Counted from the first letter of the stretch, positions 32,332 through 42,444 are shown. The stretch: DNA of 50,018 bases from Guyparkeria sp. WRN-7 (GCF_001641825.1 NZ_LRFH01000018.1:1-50018), one strand, 5' to 3'. Notes: generated by a model not told the origin, from the letters alone. A program made the numbers and translations.

Positions 32332-33275
32332 GGCAACTCCTCCGTGCCCACGGGCACGTGGTCGAACCCGGCCGCATCTCTGGGACGGCCGAAGCGGGCC
32401 AGTTGCCGCAGGGCATCGCGCCGCGCCCGCCGCGCCTCATCGCCGTGGCCCCCGGCGGAAATCGGCCGTATCCCGGGCAGTCGTATTGTCCAGGGCTCAC
32501 CCGCATCGGTCAGCTGGAGCAGCCGTGCCGTCATGGCGGACAGGCGCGTCTCGCGCGGACCGCGATAACGGTCGTAATCGATCACGGTCGGCTCCCGCGG
32601 TGGCGCTTCACCCTCGGTCTGGCGGCTTACCAGTCGGCCGGTCTTGGCATAGTGGCGAAAGACGATCCGTCGCAGCGGATCACCGGGCTGGTAGGCGCGC
32701 AGGTGGGTGGGGTCGCCGTCCGGTTCGTGCCGGCTGCCGGTCGTGCTGCGGTCCTCGGGGCGGACCTCCTGGCTGGAGTCCTCGACCGGGGTGGGATAGA
32801 GCCATTGCCCACGCCCCGGGATCACGCGTCGCTCGATTTCCCATAGCCCGAGCGGAAACCGGCTTGCAATCGTGACCTCCGGCAGGGGCAGGTAACCGCG
32901 AGGTGCCGGGGGAAGCGTGAGCGCGACCGTGGTCGTGTCGCCCGGCGGCAGCGACACCGGGGTGCTTGAATCGTCATCGAGAGACAGGTCCACCGCCGGC
33001 AGGCCGTCACGACTGGACAGCCGCAACGGCCAGTGGCCGGTCGAACCGGCGGGGCGCATGTCGGGTGACGGAGAGACGATCCGCAGCGAGCCCAGTGCGC
33101 GCCAGCCCTGCCAGGCGCTGTTGACGATCAGCGCGAGCATGGTGAAGGCGAGCAGGAAAATCAGATTGTTGCCGTAGTTGATCGCGGCGACCAGCATCGC
33201 CGCGGTAACCGCCAGCACACCCAGACCGAGCCGCCGTGGCCGGATGCGTCGGGGAGTGAGGGTATCGTCAGCCAC
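32328..33275 (-). CDS. DUF58 domain protein
   Basis: A 315-residue protein with two adjacent N-terminal membrane helices (LGLGVLAVTAAMLVAAINYG and NNLIFLLAFTMLALIV) and the DUF58 core: RFPLGLWEIERRV, a YPTPV motif, and HLRAYQPGDPLRRIVFRHYAKTG, the segment shared with CoxE/von Willebrand-like proteins. The start is a GTG 4 nt after the MoxR stop. Acting with a MoxR AAA+ ATPase is the rule for this family; the partners may assemble or insert metal into another protein, but the target is unknown. Confidence 0.88.
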   Translation of the reverse strand: MADDTLTPRRIRPRRLGLGVLAVTAAMLVAAINYGNNLIFLLAFTMLALIVNSAWQGWRALGSLRIVSPSPDMRPAGSTGHWPLRLSSRDGLPAVDLSLDDDSSTPVSLPPGDTTTVALTLPPAPRGYLPLPEVTIASRFPLGLWEIERRVIPGRGQWLYPTPVEDSSQEVRPEDRSTTGSRHEPDGDPTHLRAYQPGDPLRRIVFRHYAKTGRLVSRQTEGEAPPREPTVIDYDRYRGPRETRLSAMTARLLQLTDAGEPWTIRLPGIRPISAGGHGDEARRARRDALRQLARFGRPRDAAGFDHVPVGTEELP

Positions 33276-33279
33276 GCGA

Positions 33280-34209
33280 CTACGGTGCCGGCACCCGCTC
33301 GAGCAGCAGATCGGCGGCATCGCGGCCGTCGTGACCGTCCAGGCCGACGCGGTGGTTGATCAGGTCGGGCAGTACGGCCTGCACGTCATCGGGCAGGACG
33401 TGATCGCGCTGGTCGATCAGAGCCCAGGCGCGGGCGAGGTTCAGCAGCATCAGGCCGGCGCGTGGCGAGAGACCGACCCGGAATTCCGGTGCCTCGCGGC
33501 TCGCGGCCAGCAGCGACTGGACGTAGGCGACCACCCGCTCGGCCACATGCACCCGACCGGCCTGATCACGCAGCTGCTGCAGCCCGGCCGCATCGGTCAC
33601 CGGGCTGACCTCGTCGAGATGGGCCCGTCCGCCGCCGGAGAGCAGCATGCGCCGTTCGGTGTCGGCGTCCGGGTAACCCAGCCGGATCACCATGGCGAAA
33701 CGGTCGAGCTGCGATTCGGGCAGCGGATAGGTGCCGGCCTGCTCGAGCGGGTTCTGCGTGGCGATGACGAAGAAAACGCCCGGCAGCGGATATCGCTTGC
33801 CGTCGACGCTCACCTGCCGCTCCTCCATCGCCTCGAGCAGGGCGCTCTGCACCTTCGGCGGGGCACGGTTGATCTCGTCGGCGAGCAGCATCTGGGTGAA
33901 CACCGGGCCGGGCACGAAGCGGAAGCCGCTTTCGCCACCGCTCTGGGTGGGCATGAACACCGAGCTGCCTACCACGTCGGCGGGCAACATGTCCGCGGTG
34001 AACTGCAGGCGCTTGAACGACAGCCCCAGCACGGTGGCCAGCGTGTGCGCCAGGGTGGTCTTGCCCAGGCCGGGCAGATCCTCGATCAGCAGGTGGCCAC
34101 CGGCGAGTATGCAGGTCAGGGCCCGTCGTATCGCCGGGCGCTGTCCCACCACCACGCGATCGGTGGCGTCGATGATTTTCGGGCAGATCCGGGCGTCCAC
34201 GGCGGTCAT
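33280..34209 (-). CDS. MoxR family AAA+ ATPase
   Basis: A 309-residue AAA+ ATPase with chaperone-like function. Walker A EDLPGLGKTT (43-52), Walker B MLLADEINRAPPKVQ, and sensor 1 FFVIATQNPLEQAGTYPLPE are intact, with the MoxR hallmark FKRLQFTADMLPADVVG. The start gives MTAVDARICPKIIDATDRVVVGQ, the typical N-terminus, and follows AGGAG. It leads the MoxR-DUF58-TgpA group. Confidence 0.93.
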   Translation of the reverse strand: MTAVDARICPKIIDATDRVVVGQRPAIRRALTCILAGGHLLIEDLPGLGKTTLAHTLATVLGLSFKRLQFTADMLPADVVGSSVFMPTQSGGESGFRFVPGPVFTQMLLADEINRAPPKVQSALLEAMEERQVSVDGKRYPLPGVFFVIATQNPLEQAGTYPLPESQLDRFAMVIRLGYPDADTERRMLLSGGGRAHLDEVSPVTDAAGLQQLRDQAGRVHVAERVVAYVQSLLAASREAPEFRVGLSPRAGLMLLNLARAWALIDQRDHVLPDDVQAVLPDLINHRVGLDGHDGRDAADLLLERVPAP

Positions 34210-34219
34210 CGGGTTCTCC

Positions 34220-36004
34220 TCAGGAGAGTTTGGCGCGATAGGCGCGCTGGTAGGCATCCATCAGGGCCGTGTGACGCGGTTCGTTGCGAAAGCCCGCCGC
34301 GAGTGCGGTCAGCGGTCGGTAGCCCCAGCGACCGGCCATCAGCTCCTGTGCCTCGTCGACTGCCGCACCGGGGAACAGGCCGCGGAGACTCTTGCCGACC
34401 GACTCGGGCGCACAATCGGATTCGTGGGTCAGCTGCCACAGGGTGTGCGCGGCCCGGTAGCGTTGCTGGCGCTCGCCCGGCAGCGGCGGGACGTTGGCCA
34501 GCCAGTGCAGGTCCATGCCAACCTCGTCGGGATCGCTCGGTGTATCTGCCTGTGCGTGCAGGCGAGCAAGGATCTCGACCTCGCCGATGCGTGTGCCGGC
34601 CCAGACCGAGTCGGGCCCGGCGCACAGGCCGATCACGTCGCTGATCGGGGTGAGCGGATCGAGGGCGAGCTCGCCGATCGCCTCGGCGAAGTCCGCACTT
34701 TCCCCGGCCGTGAGCTCCTCGAGGCGGTGGAAGTAGTCGAGCAGGGCAAGGCCCTGGTTGTTGTTGCGTTCGATCAGTTCCTCGACCGGATAGATCTCGG
34801 AGACACCCGGCACCAGGATGCGGCAGGCCGGCAGCCCCAGATGGGTGAAATCGGCGATATAGACGTCGTGACCGTGCTCGTGGAAACGCTCGATCAACGC
34901 CCGTTCGTATTCGCGGTTGCGGCCTTCGCGGTCAAGGTTCTCCACCTCCGACTCCGCCATGCCCCAAGGGGTGAACGGATAGTCGGGCTCGTCGCGCAGC
35001 ATCCGCCACGGCAGGATCCCGGAGGAATCGATGAAGTGCAGCTCGATATTGTCCGGGTCGGCCGCCAGCTCGTCGTCGGCCGTGGGTGCCGGGAAGGCGT
35101 GCAGGTCGTCCAGATCGCGCCCCTGTACCAGTTCGGTGAGTGTGCGCTCGAGCGCCACGTCGAAGCGCGGGTGCGCACCGAAGCTCGCGAACACGCCGCC
35201 GCTGGCCGGATCGAACAGCAGGACGCAGATCACCGGGAATCGCCCGCCGAGCGAGGAATCGTAGGCTCGGGCGGTGAAGCCGGATTCGTTTAGCGCATCG
35301 AGCGCCGCCCGGCTGGCCGGGAAGCGGTCCATGACCTCCTCGGGGATCTCGGGCAGGGCGATGCCTTCGGTGATCACCTGTTCCTTGACCGCTCGCTCGA
35401 ATACCTCGGACAGGCCCTGGGTGTGGGTTTCCGCCAGCGTGTTGCCGGCGGACAGGCCGTTGGAGACGTACAGGTTGCCGACCACGTTGACCGGGAAGTA
35501 GATCGTCTCCCCGTCGCGCTGGCGCACGAACGGCAGGGCACAGATCTGATGGGTCTCGCCGCTGTTGAGATCGGCCCAGTCGGCGGTGGTCTGCAGCGTG
35601 TCGCCGCCGTAGAACGACCACAGGCGGTCGTCGAGCAGCCCCTCGGGGCGCTTGCCCGGCTCTTCCAGGGTGAAGCAGCGTTCGGCCGGGTCGTGCAGGG
35701 TTTTCGCATCGACGCTGGCCAGTTCGCGGTGCCAGTGGAAGTCGGCGAAGAAGTACTGCGAGGCCAGCCGCTCGACGAACTCGCCCAGGGCCGAGGCCAG
35801 CGCCGCCTCGCGGGTGGCGCCCTTGCCGTTGGTGAACAGGGCCGGGCAGCCGCGGTCCTTGATGTGCACCGACCAGCAGTTGGGCAGCGGGTTGCGCCAC
35901 AGGCTGGGCTCGATGTCGAAGCCGAGCTCGGCAAGGCGGTTCTGGACGCGCTCGATGGTTTGTTCGAGCGGCGCGTCCTTGCCGGGGATCAGGGTTTCGG
36001 TCAT
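34220..36004 (-). CDS. ycaO: YcaO family protein (E. coli YcaO-type)
   Basis: A 594-residue protein collinear with E. coli YcaO: TETLIPGKDAPLEQTIERVQ, CPALFTNGKGATREAALASA, LGEFVERLASQYFF, YVSNGLSAGNTLAE, GLSEVFERAVK and CRILVPGVSEIYPVEEL. These hold the ATP/Mg-binding residues of the YcaO fold, which phosphorylates amide oxygens. In E. coli it affects beta-methylthiolation of ribosomal protein S12 together with RimO. The C-terminal region has short helical repeats. No azole-peptide precursor or dehydrogenase gene is nearby, which argues against a natural-product role. It sits 10 nt before moxR. Confidence 0.92.
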   Translation of the reverse strand: MTETLIPGKDAPLEQTIERVQNRLAELGFDIEPSLWRNPLPNCWSVHIKDRGCPALFTNGKGATREAALASALGEFVERLASQYFFADFHWHRELASVDAKTLHDPAERCFTLEEPGKRPEGLLDDRLWSFYGGDTLQTTADWADLNSGETHQICALPFVRQRDGETIYFPVNVVGNLYVSNGLSAGNTLAETHTQGLSEVFERAVKEQVITEGIALPEIPEEVMDRFPASRAALDALNESGFTARAYDSSLGGRFPVICVLLFDPASGGVFASFGAHPRFDVALERTLTELVQGRDLDDLHAFPAPTADDELAADPDNIELHFIDSSGILPWRMLRDEPDYPFTPWGMAESEVENLDREGRNREYERALIERFHEHGHDVYIADFTHLGLPACRILVPGVSEIYPVEELIERNNNQGLALLDYFHRLEELTAGESADFAEAIGELALDPLTPISDVIGLCAGPDSVWAGTRIGEVEILARLHAQADTPSDPDEVGMDLHWLANVPPLPGERQQRYRAAHTLWQLTHESDCAPESVGKSLRGLFPGAAVDEAQELMAGRWGYRPLTALAAGFRNEPRHTALMDAYQRAYRAKLS

Positions 36005-36067
36005 TGGGTATCTACGTTAATGAGGTGGTCGAAAACGGGACGAGAAAAAGGGCAGACGAAAGGGTCG

Positions 36068-36436
36068 CTAGAACAGGACCAGCAGGCTGACGCGTCGCAG
36101 TTCCGAGGCAAGCACGGTATAGGTGCGCAACGCCGCGGCGGTATCCATGTACTCGATTCCCACACCCTGACGCATCAGGGCCGCCGAAAGCGCAGCCGGC
36201 CCCATCCGGGTGCGGCTGCCGGTGCCGACGAGCACCACTTCCGGGTCGTCGCGCAGCAGCAGCGATTCGCCTTCGGTGGCCAGCGCGTCGAGGTCGTCGA
36301 TCGGCACCTCTGCCTCGAGGTTCTCCGGGGTAAGAAGAAAGCTCTGCTCGAGTTGCCGGTCGTTGACCGTCACGTGGGATTCGGAAAAGCTGCGGATCAC
36401 GAAATTGAGGCCGCGATCATCCTGGGTCAAGCGCAT
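36068..36436 (-). CDS. Mth938/NDUFAF3-fold protein (DUF498)
   Basis: A 122-residue small soluble protein. The sequence FVIRSFSESHVTVNDRQLEQ, SFLLTPENLEAEVPIDDLDA and the motif PEVVLVGTGSRTRMGPAALSAALMRQGVGIEYMDTAAALRTYTVLAS (read in shorter parts) is typical of COG3737. The mitochondrial relative NDUFAF3 assists complex I assembly, but bacterial members have no settled role. It lies alone between ycaO and recD with spacers of 63 and 39 nt. Confidence 0.88.
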   Translation of the reverse strand: MRLTQDDRGLNFVIRSFSESHVTVNDRQLEQSFLLTPENLEAEVPIDDLDALATEGESLLLRDDPEVVLVGTGSRTRMGPAALSAALMRQGVGIEYMDTAAALRTYTVLASELRRVSLLVLF

Positions 36437-36475
36437 GGCGTCTGTCCGTCCGCGTGGATGTTGGGGCAGGGGAGC

Positions 36476-38647
36476 CTAGCCTAATGGCTGATCCGGTCGA
36501 ACGCTACTGTTGGCCCCGCCTGCGGCCAGGCGATGGAGCAATCGCCGCCGCAGGTTGCCGGAACGGCGGGTGACACCGGTCACCGCGCGGGTCAGCACGT
36601 CCGCGGCCCGATGTGATGGCTCCCGGTCGGTACGGATGGTCGAAACCAGGGCGAACTGCCGTCGCGCGCGGGTGATCGCGGTGTAGAGCAGTTCGCGGGT
36701 CAGGATCGGGTTGGGACGTTCCGGCATGACCATCGCGACCCGGGTGAATTCCGAGCCCTGCGACTTGTGAACCGTCAGTGCGAATGCCGTCTCGACCTCG
36801 GGCAAACGTGTCGGGCTGATCCAGCGGAACGGCCGCTCGTCACCCGGGTCGGCCGGGAACACCACCCGGAGCCCGACATCACCCTCGTCCAGTCGGACCG
36901 GTAGCGTCAGCCCCATGTCACCGTTGGCCAGGCCCAGCTGCGGATCATTGCGGGTGACCATCACCGGGCGTCCCGGGTACCAGCCGGCATGCCGAGCGCC
37001 CGGTTCCGGGGCGGGCAGCAGGCCATCCCGGGCCAGCCAGTCGTGAATGCGGGCGTTGAGTCCCTCCACACCGGCATCTCCTCGACGCAGGGCACACAGA
37101 ACCTGGAAGTCGTTGTGGCGCTTGAAGAGATCGGCGATGGCGGACTGGTCCTGACTGGAGTCCGGATCGAACCCGGATGAACGTGCCGCAATCAGCGACA
37201 GCCATGGACGCAGCCCGTCGAGCACCTGAGCGGAAAATGCACTGTCCTGCGGCTGGCCCGGGTCGTCGAGCAACCAGTCGAGTTCGCGCGTCGGTGCGGA
37301 GGACTCAGGCCCTCCCAGCGCTTCGGCCGCGGCAGTGACGTCGCCGTCATTGACCGCCCGGGCCAGTCGGCCGATGGCACTCTTCTCACCAAAGCGATGC
37401 GATACGCGCAGCATCGCGATCCGGGCATCGATCGGGTCGGTCTGCTTGCTGTCGCTCTCGGGGAGGGTTTCGCCGCTGGCGGCCTCGAGATAGCTCCGAA
37501 GATCGGCCGGATAGGCGGCGTTCTCGGCGCCGTGACACAACTCGCCCAGCACGGCGCCGGCTTCCACCGAGGCCAGCTGATCCTTGTCGCCGAGCAGCAC
37601 CAGTCGGCAGTCGTCGGGCAGGGCATCGACCAGGCGGCTCATCAGCTCCATGCCGACCATCGAGGCCTCGTCGACCACCACGATATCGAGGTCGAGGGGG
37701 TTGTCGCGATGGTGCCGCGGCCTGTCGGCCAAGGGGCGGGTACCGATCAGTCGATGGATGGTATGAACCTCGTCGGGCAGACGTGCCGTCACGGCCGACC
37801 AGTGCCCTTCGGGAAATCCGCCGGCGTCGATCGACGCAATTTCGCGCAACTTGTCGCCGATCGACTCGGACAGGCGTGCCGCTGCCTTGCCGGTGGGCGC
37901 ACACAGGGCGATACGTGGTGGTCTGTCTGCCTCGTCGTCACCGAGATGCAGTGAAGTCAGTGCCGCGAGCAGGCGTACCACGGTGGTGGTCTTGCCGGTC
38001 CCGGGGCCGCCGGTGATGATCGAGAACGGCTGGTGCGCGGCCAGGGCGCAGGCGATCTTCTGCCAGTCGACCCCGACGTGGTCGTCAGAGGGCGGGTACA
38101 GCGCGTCGAGCGCCCGGCGGACCGTCTCGGCTCCCGGCCGATCAGGCACGTCCCGGTCGGCCAGCCCGTCGGCGACGCGTCCCTCGACCTGCCAGTAGCG
38201 CCGCAGGTACAGCTGCGGCCGGGCATCGTTCACCAGTACCAGCGGCCTGCCGTCCGTATTGGCGCGGTCCCGTGTCCAGTCCAGCGTGCCGATGGCCGGG
38301 TGATCCGTCAGGGCCCGGCGCCAGTCGTCGAGGTCGAGCGCCGTGAACACGGCCGCTGGTGTGTCGACCTCCGGCATGGCGGGACCGAGCGGTTCGGCCG
38401 GTGGCATGCGCAGGGTGAAGTCGGGATTCGCCAGCACCTCGGCGAGATTCAGGCAGACGTGGCCGCCACCGCCCTGATGACTCGCAAGCACCGCAGCCAT
38501 CGTCGCCAATGGCGAGCCGCCGGGGGCATGCGTACGGAGGAAGTCGGCGACGGCCCGATCGATCGGACGCAGCCAGCCGGCGGCTACCCAGCCGTCGAGC
38601 AGCGCATCAAGGGCAATCGGGTCGGTCAGGGCCGGATGTCGACTCAT
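36476..38647 (-). CDS. recD: Exonuclease V subunit alpha (RecD)
   Basis: A 723-residue superfamily 1B helicase (5'-3') of RecBCD. The N-terminal RecB-interacting domain (1-110) precedes the motor: Walker A IITGGPGTGKTTTV (213-221), CAPTGKAAARLSES, DEASMVGMELMSRL, LVLLGDKDQLASVEAG, and motif VI TVHKSQGSEFTRVAMV with YTAITRARRQF. It is about 115 residues longer than E. coli RecD; the extra length lies mainly in the N-terminal part and around 395-460, where an acidic linker is seen. The start overlaps the recB stop by 4 nt. Confidence 0.95.
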   Translation of the reverse strand: MSRHPALTDPIALDALLDGWVAAGWLRPIDRAVADFLRTHAPGGSPLATMAAVLASHQGGGGHVCLNLAEVLANPDFTLRMPPAEPLGPAMPEVDTPAAVFTALDLDDWRRALTDHPAIGTLDWTRDRANTDGRPLVLVNDARPQLYLRRYWQVEGRVADGLADRDVPDRPGAETVRRALDALYPPSDDHVGVDWQKIACALAAHQPFSIITGGPGTGKTTTVVRLLAALTSLHLGDDEADRPPRIALCAPTGKAAARLSESIGDKLREIASIDAGGFPEGHWSAVTARLPDEVHTIHRLIGTRPLADRPRHHRDNPLDLDIVVVDEASMVGMELMSRLVDALPDDCRLVLLGDKDQLASVEAGAVLGELCHGAENAAYPADLRSYLEAASGETLPESDSKQTDPIDARIAMLRVSHRFGEKSAIGRLARAVNDGDVTAAAEALGGPESSAPTRELDWLLDDPGQPQDSAFSAQVLDGLRPWLSLIAARSSGFDPDSSQDQSAIADLFKRHNDFQVLCALRRGDAGVEGLNARIHDWLARDGLLPAPEPGARHAGWYPGRPVMVTRNDPQLGLANGDMGLTLPVRLDEGDVGLRVVFPADPGDERPFRWISPTRLPEVETAFALTVHKSQGSEFTRVAMVMPERPNPILTRELLYTAITRARRQFALVSTIRTDREPSHRAADVLTRAVTGVTRRSGNLRRRLLHRLAAGGANSSVRPDQPLG

Positions 38648-41600
38648 GCCACGGTCTCCACGTCATCGCTGAACAGCGTATCCAGCGTTTCGATCAGGGC
38701 GCGGTCGGGCCGGCAGGTATAGACGCCCGCATTGTCGGCTTCGCCGTGGCTCGACGTTATGCCGCGCAGAAAGACATAGGCGGCGCCACCGATGTGTCGG
38801 TCGTAGTCGTAGTCCGGTAGCCGGTCAGCAAGATGCCGATGCAAAGCAACGAGATAGAGAACGAACTGCAGGTCGTATCGCGCTTCCAACACGGCATGTT
38901 CGAGGGCCTGTGGCGTGTAGGCGCTGGCATCCGGGCCCAGCCAGTTCGATTTCCAGTCGATCAGGTAGTAGCGGCCTTCGTGTTCGACAGTAAGGTCGAT
39001 AAAGCCCTTGAGCATGCCGTTGATCGCCTGGCCGGAGAGCGCGGGGCGCGGCCGGCCCGGTGCGACGAATTCCTGCACTAGCTGGTCGACCCGTGCCGGA
39101 TCGGTTGTCTCCACGGCGAGCCAGAACTCCATCTCGGCCTGGTAGCGGGACAGCTCGGCCAGTGCCATCGGCGTATCGTCCGCCGGCATCCGCCAGCGGC
39201 TGCCCATCAGGGTGTCCAGTGATTCGGCCACGACCTCGGTCTGCGCCTCGTCGAGTCCGCGCAGGCCGGGGTACGCCGAACGAGCCAGCAGGCGGCGAAC
39301 GCGTTCGGGACGCGCTCGATAGCGACCGAAGCCCTCCTTGGCGATCGCCTCGATCAGATCGTGCAGCAGGGTGCCAATATGCGCGCCGCGCGGCAGGGCG
39401 TGGATGCCGGTCGGTGTCGTCGACTGTGGCGAGGGTGTCTCGCCGATGGATTCCAGGGTGTCCGTCTCCAGGCGAATCTCGTCTCGAGCGCCTTCCGGGG
39501 CAGGCAGGGGCGTCGCGTGACCGACCGAGGCGGTCAGGGCGGAGAAACTGGAGATCCACCACGGTGTGAACGCGGCAAATCCCGGCTCGCGCGGGCCGAG
39601 CAGTTCCGCTTCGGCCGGCGGGGTGAATCGGTGTCGTGCCGGATCGCGCGGCTGCGGCACCGCGGTCACGGTGATCGCCGGGTGCTCCGCCCAGGCGGCC
39701 AGTGCCGTGGCGACTTCCTCGTCGCTCGCCTTCGCGCCCGGCTTGAAACCGAGGAACTGACCGAAGGCGGTCTTGCCGGGATTGGGCTCCTTGGTACCGA
39801 TGGCGACCGGCCCGACACCCAGGTAACAGGCGAATTCCGCCCGCGTGAGTGCCACGTAGAGCAGGCGGATCTCCTCGGCGATCGATTCGCGCGCGGCCCG
39901 GTCGCGGGTTGTCGCCTCCGGGCGCATGTCCCAGACATTCTGTCCGTGCCGATGTCGCCGGGTGGGCTCGATCTCCCCGCTGCCTCTGCTGCCCGTCGCC
40001 GCATCCGAGTCGTCGCGACCGATCAGCGCGGCAAACGGTAGGAACACCACCGGGTACTGCAGCCCCTTCGAGCTGTGGATGGTGACGATGCGGACCATCT
40101 CGCTGTCCTGTTCGAGACGGATTTCCTGTTCGGCGACCCCTTCGGTCATCGCTAGATGCAGACGGTGGATCAGTGCGGTTTCGCCGTCGACGTCGTGATC
40201 CATCTGCTGCAGCCACTCGGCCAGATGCAGCAGGTTGGTCAGGCGACGTTCACCGCGTCGCGCCTCGCGTTCGGCCGGTGCGAGCAGCCGCGCCGGGATG
40301 GCGAAGTGGTGCAGCAGACCCATGATCGCCGCGAGCACACCCTGCGATTGCCACACGCGATGCCATTCGTGAAAGCGCTGACAGATGGCATCGAAGGCGA
40401 CCTCGTCGCGCAGGAGCGCCTCCAGTTCCTCGAGTGGCAGGGCGAAGCTGGTGGTGGAGACCGCCAGGCGGATACGGTCGCTGCGCGAAGGGTCGGCCAA
40501 TGCCTCCAGCCAGATGAGCACGTCGGCCGCCTCGGTCGAGCCGAACACCGAGGCCTTCTCGGACAGGAAGGCGGCCGGGACCCCGAAGGCCGTCAATGCC
40601 TGGCGCATCGCCTGTCCCTGCTCGCCGGTACGGACCAGCACGGCGATGTCGCGTGGCTGGATACCGATCCGGTCACCCTCGACATCCTCGAAACCGCAGG
40701 CACCGGCCTGGCCGGCGTTGAGCATTGCGGCGATCTCGCCGGCGGCACGCGCGGCCAGCTGCTCGACATAGAGGCCGGCGTTCCATGTCTCCTCCTCCGG
40801 GGTCGTCCAGGCCGTCAGTGCCGGCAGCTCGCCGAGACGGTCGTCGATCAGCCGGGTCGCACGCCCCTGCGCCTCGACGGGCGCGAAGGGCACCGGATTG
40901 TCCGCGCCGTCCGCGGGAAAGCGGAAGGCCCCGTCGGGGTGCCGGTCGGCCAGCGCAAACAGGTGATTGACCGCCCCGACCATTGCCTCGGTGGAGCGGA
41001 AGTTGCGCGGCAGGCTGGCATGCCGGCCCGCCGTGGCCCGACGGGCCGTGAGGTAGCTGTGGATGTCGGCACCACGGAAGCTGTAGATCGCCTGTTTGGG
41101 ATCGCCGATCAGAACGATGGCGTGCTCGTCGGAGACGGGTGTTGCCTCTCCGAGCGGATAGATGGCCGAGAAGATGGCGTATTGGAGCGGGTCGGTGTCC
41201 TGGAACTCGTCGATAAGCGCCACCGGGTACTGGGCGCGAATCGCCTCGATCATGCCGGCGGCATTGGGGTTCTGCCGGGCATCGACCGCATCCCGCATCT
41301 GGATCAGCATGTCCTCGAAGCCCATCGCCCGCTTGCCGGCGAGCAGGGAGGCGATGCGCTCGCGGATCCACAAGGCGGCGAAGGCGCGGATCACCGGCTT
41401 GATCTCGGTGATTTCCGCCTCGATCCGGGTCGAAGCCGCCCGCCAATCGGCCAGCGCGGCAAGCGCAGGGTGTACCGGGGCCTCCCATTTGGCCTTCATG
41501 CGCGGTTCGACCAGCTTCTTGAGGGTCTTCGCATCCAGCTCGGCCTCGCTGCGTGCCCAGGCATCGATCCCGGCCAGCCAGTCCGACAAGCCCTCGGCAG

Positions 41601-42444
41601 TCTTGGCCTCGCGGTGGGTGCCGGCGTGCAGCCCCTCGCGTTTTTCCTGCCACAGGGCGTGCAGTGTCCCGGTATCGGCGAGCCAGGCATGCCGGGCCGC
41701 CGTCTCGGCCGAATCCGCCGAGCGCTGCTCCTCGGCCAGGCGGTCGAGCAGTTCGACCGGGGCGGGCAGGTCGGCCGAACGGTGTGCCAGGGCATTGCCG
41801 ACGGCGACGGGGCTGCCGTCGCGGCGGATCAGGTCCCGGATGCGGCCCTTGAGCTTGCCGGGCGTCTCGACGATGCGGGCGAACTGCTCGGCAAGACGGG
41901 CATCACGCTGGGCGAGCGGGTAGCCGTGGGTACGCCAGAAATCGCGGATGGCATCGCCGATCACCGGGTCAAGGTCGGTCACCAGTTCCTGCTCGAACAG
42001 GGCGCGGCTGTGAAAGGCATGTTCGCGCAGCATCCGCTGGCAGAAGCCGTGGATGGTGAAGATCGCCGCCTCGTCCATCCACTCGGCGGCGCGTTGCAGC
42101 AGAAAGCCGCCGCGGGCGCGCTCGGCCTCGTCGAATTCGGCAAACAGCGCCCGCAGGGGCGGGTCAACGTCGTCGGGCGTGAGGGTGCCGCCGAACAGCC
42201 AGGCGGCCTGCTGGAGGCGGGCGCGGATACGATCGCGCAGCTCGGCGACGGCCGCCTCGGTAAAGGTGCTGACCAGGATCTCCGGCGGGGTGAGCGGGCG
42301 GGCATCGCGTTGTTCCGGTCCGCGGTGGCCCAGTACCAGCCGCAGGTAGAGCAGCGAGATGGTGAAGGTCTTGCCGGTGCCGGCGCTCGCCTCGATCAGG
42401 CGGCTGCCCTGCAGCGGGAAGGTGATCGAATCGAGCTGGTTCAT
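38644..42444 (-). CDS. recB: Exonuclease V subunit beta (RecB)
   Basis: A 1266-residue helicase-nuclease. The 3'-5' UvrD-type motor begins with Walker A IEASAGTGKTFTI (17-29), then ILVSTFTEAAVAELRDRI, ALIDEFQDTDPLQYAIF, LIGDPKQAIYSFRGADIHSY and VTIHSSKGLQYPVVFLPFA. The C-terminal RecB nuclease has YYLIDWKSNW with the catalytic Asp1163 and Lys1165, and YDLQFVLYLVAL. The ATG at 42444 overlaps the recC TGA (ATGA); the longer frame upstream lies inside recC. The C-terminus is about 80 residues longer overall than E. coli RecB. Confidence 0.97.
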   Translation of the reverse strand: MNQLDSITFPLQGSRLIEASAGTGKTFTISLLYLRLVLGHRGPEQRDARPLTPPEILVSTFTEAAVAELRDRIRARLQQAAWLFGGTLTPDDVDPPLRALFAEFDEAERARGGFLLQRAAEWMDEAAIFTIHGFCQRMLREHAFHSRALFEQELVTDLDPVIGDAIRDFWRTHGYPLAQRDARLAEQFARIVETPGKLKGRIRDLIRRDGSPVAVGNALAHRSADLPAPVELLDRLAEEQRSADSAETAARHAWLADTGTLHALWQEKREGLHAGTHREAKTAEGLSDWLAGIDAWARSEAELDAKTLKKLVEPRMKAKWEAPVHPALAALADWRAASTRIEAEITEIKPVIRAFAALWIRERIASLLAGKRAMGFEDMLIQMRDAVDARQNPNAAGMIEAIRAQYPVALIDEFQDTDPLQYAIFSAIYPLGEATPVSDEHAIVLIGDPKQAIYSFRGADIHSYLTARRATAGRHASLPRNFRSTEAMVGAVNHLFALADRHPDGAFRFPADGADNPVPFAPVEAQGRATRLIDDRLGELPALTAWTTPEEETWNAGLYVEQLAARAAGEIAAMLNAGQAGACGFEDVEGDRIGIQPRDIAVLVRTGEQGQAMRQALTAFGVPAAFLSEKASVFGSTEAADVLIWLEALADPSRSDRIRLAVSTTSFALPLEELEALLRDEVAFDAICQRFHEWHRVWQSQGVLAAIMGLLHHFAIPARLLAPAEREARRGERRLTNLLHLAEWLQQMDHDVDGETALIHRLHLAMTEGVAEQEIRLEQDSEMVRIVTIHSSKGLQYPVVFLPFAALIGRDDSDAATGSRGSGEIEPTRRHRHGQNVWDMRPEATTRDRAARESIAEEIRLLYVALTRAEFACYLGVGPVAIGTKEPNPGKTAFGQFLGFKPGAKASDEEVATALAAWAEHPAITVTAVPQPRDPARHRFTPPAEAELLGPREPGFAAFTPWWISSFSALTASVGHATPLPAPEGARDEIRLETDTLESIGETPSPQSTTPTGIHALPRGAHIGTLLHDLIEAIAKEGFGRYRARPERVRRLLARSAYPGLRGLDEAQTEVVAESLDTLMGSRWRMPADDTPMALAELSRYQAEMEFWLAVETTDPARVDQLVQEFVAPGRPRPALSGQAINGMLKGFIDLTVEHEGRYYLIDWKSNWLGPDASAYTPQALEHAVLEARYDLQFVLYLVALHRHLADRLPDYDYDRHIGGAAYVFLRGITSSHGEADNAGVYTCRPDRALIETLDTLFSDDVETVA

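Noticed and set aside
30863-32506. Open frame of 547 codons within the TgpA gene in another phase
   Set aside because: Shadow of a real membrane protein gene; Arg/Pro/Ala-rich with no conserved blocks.
34220-36004. YcaO as part of an azole or thioamide natural-product cluster
   Set aside because: No precursor peptide, dehydrogenase or transporter nearby, and the protein aligns end to end with E. coli YcaO.
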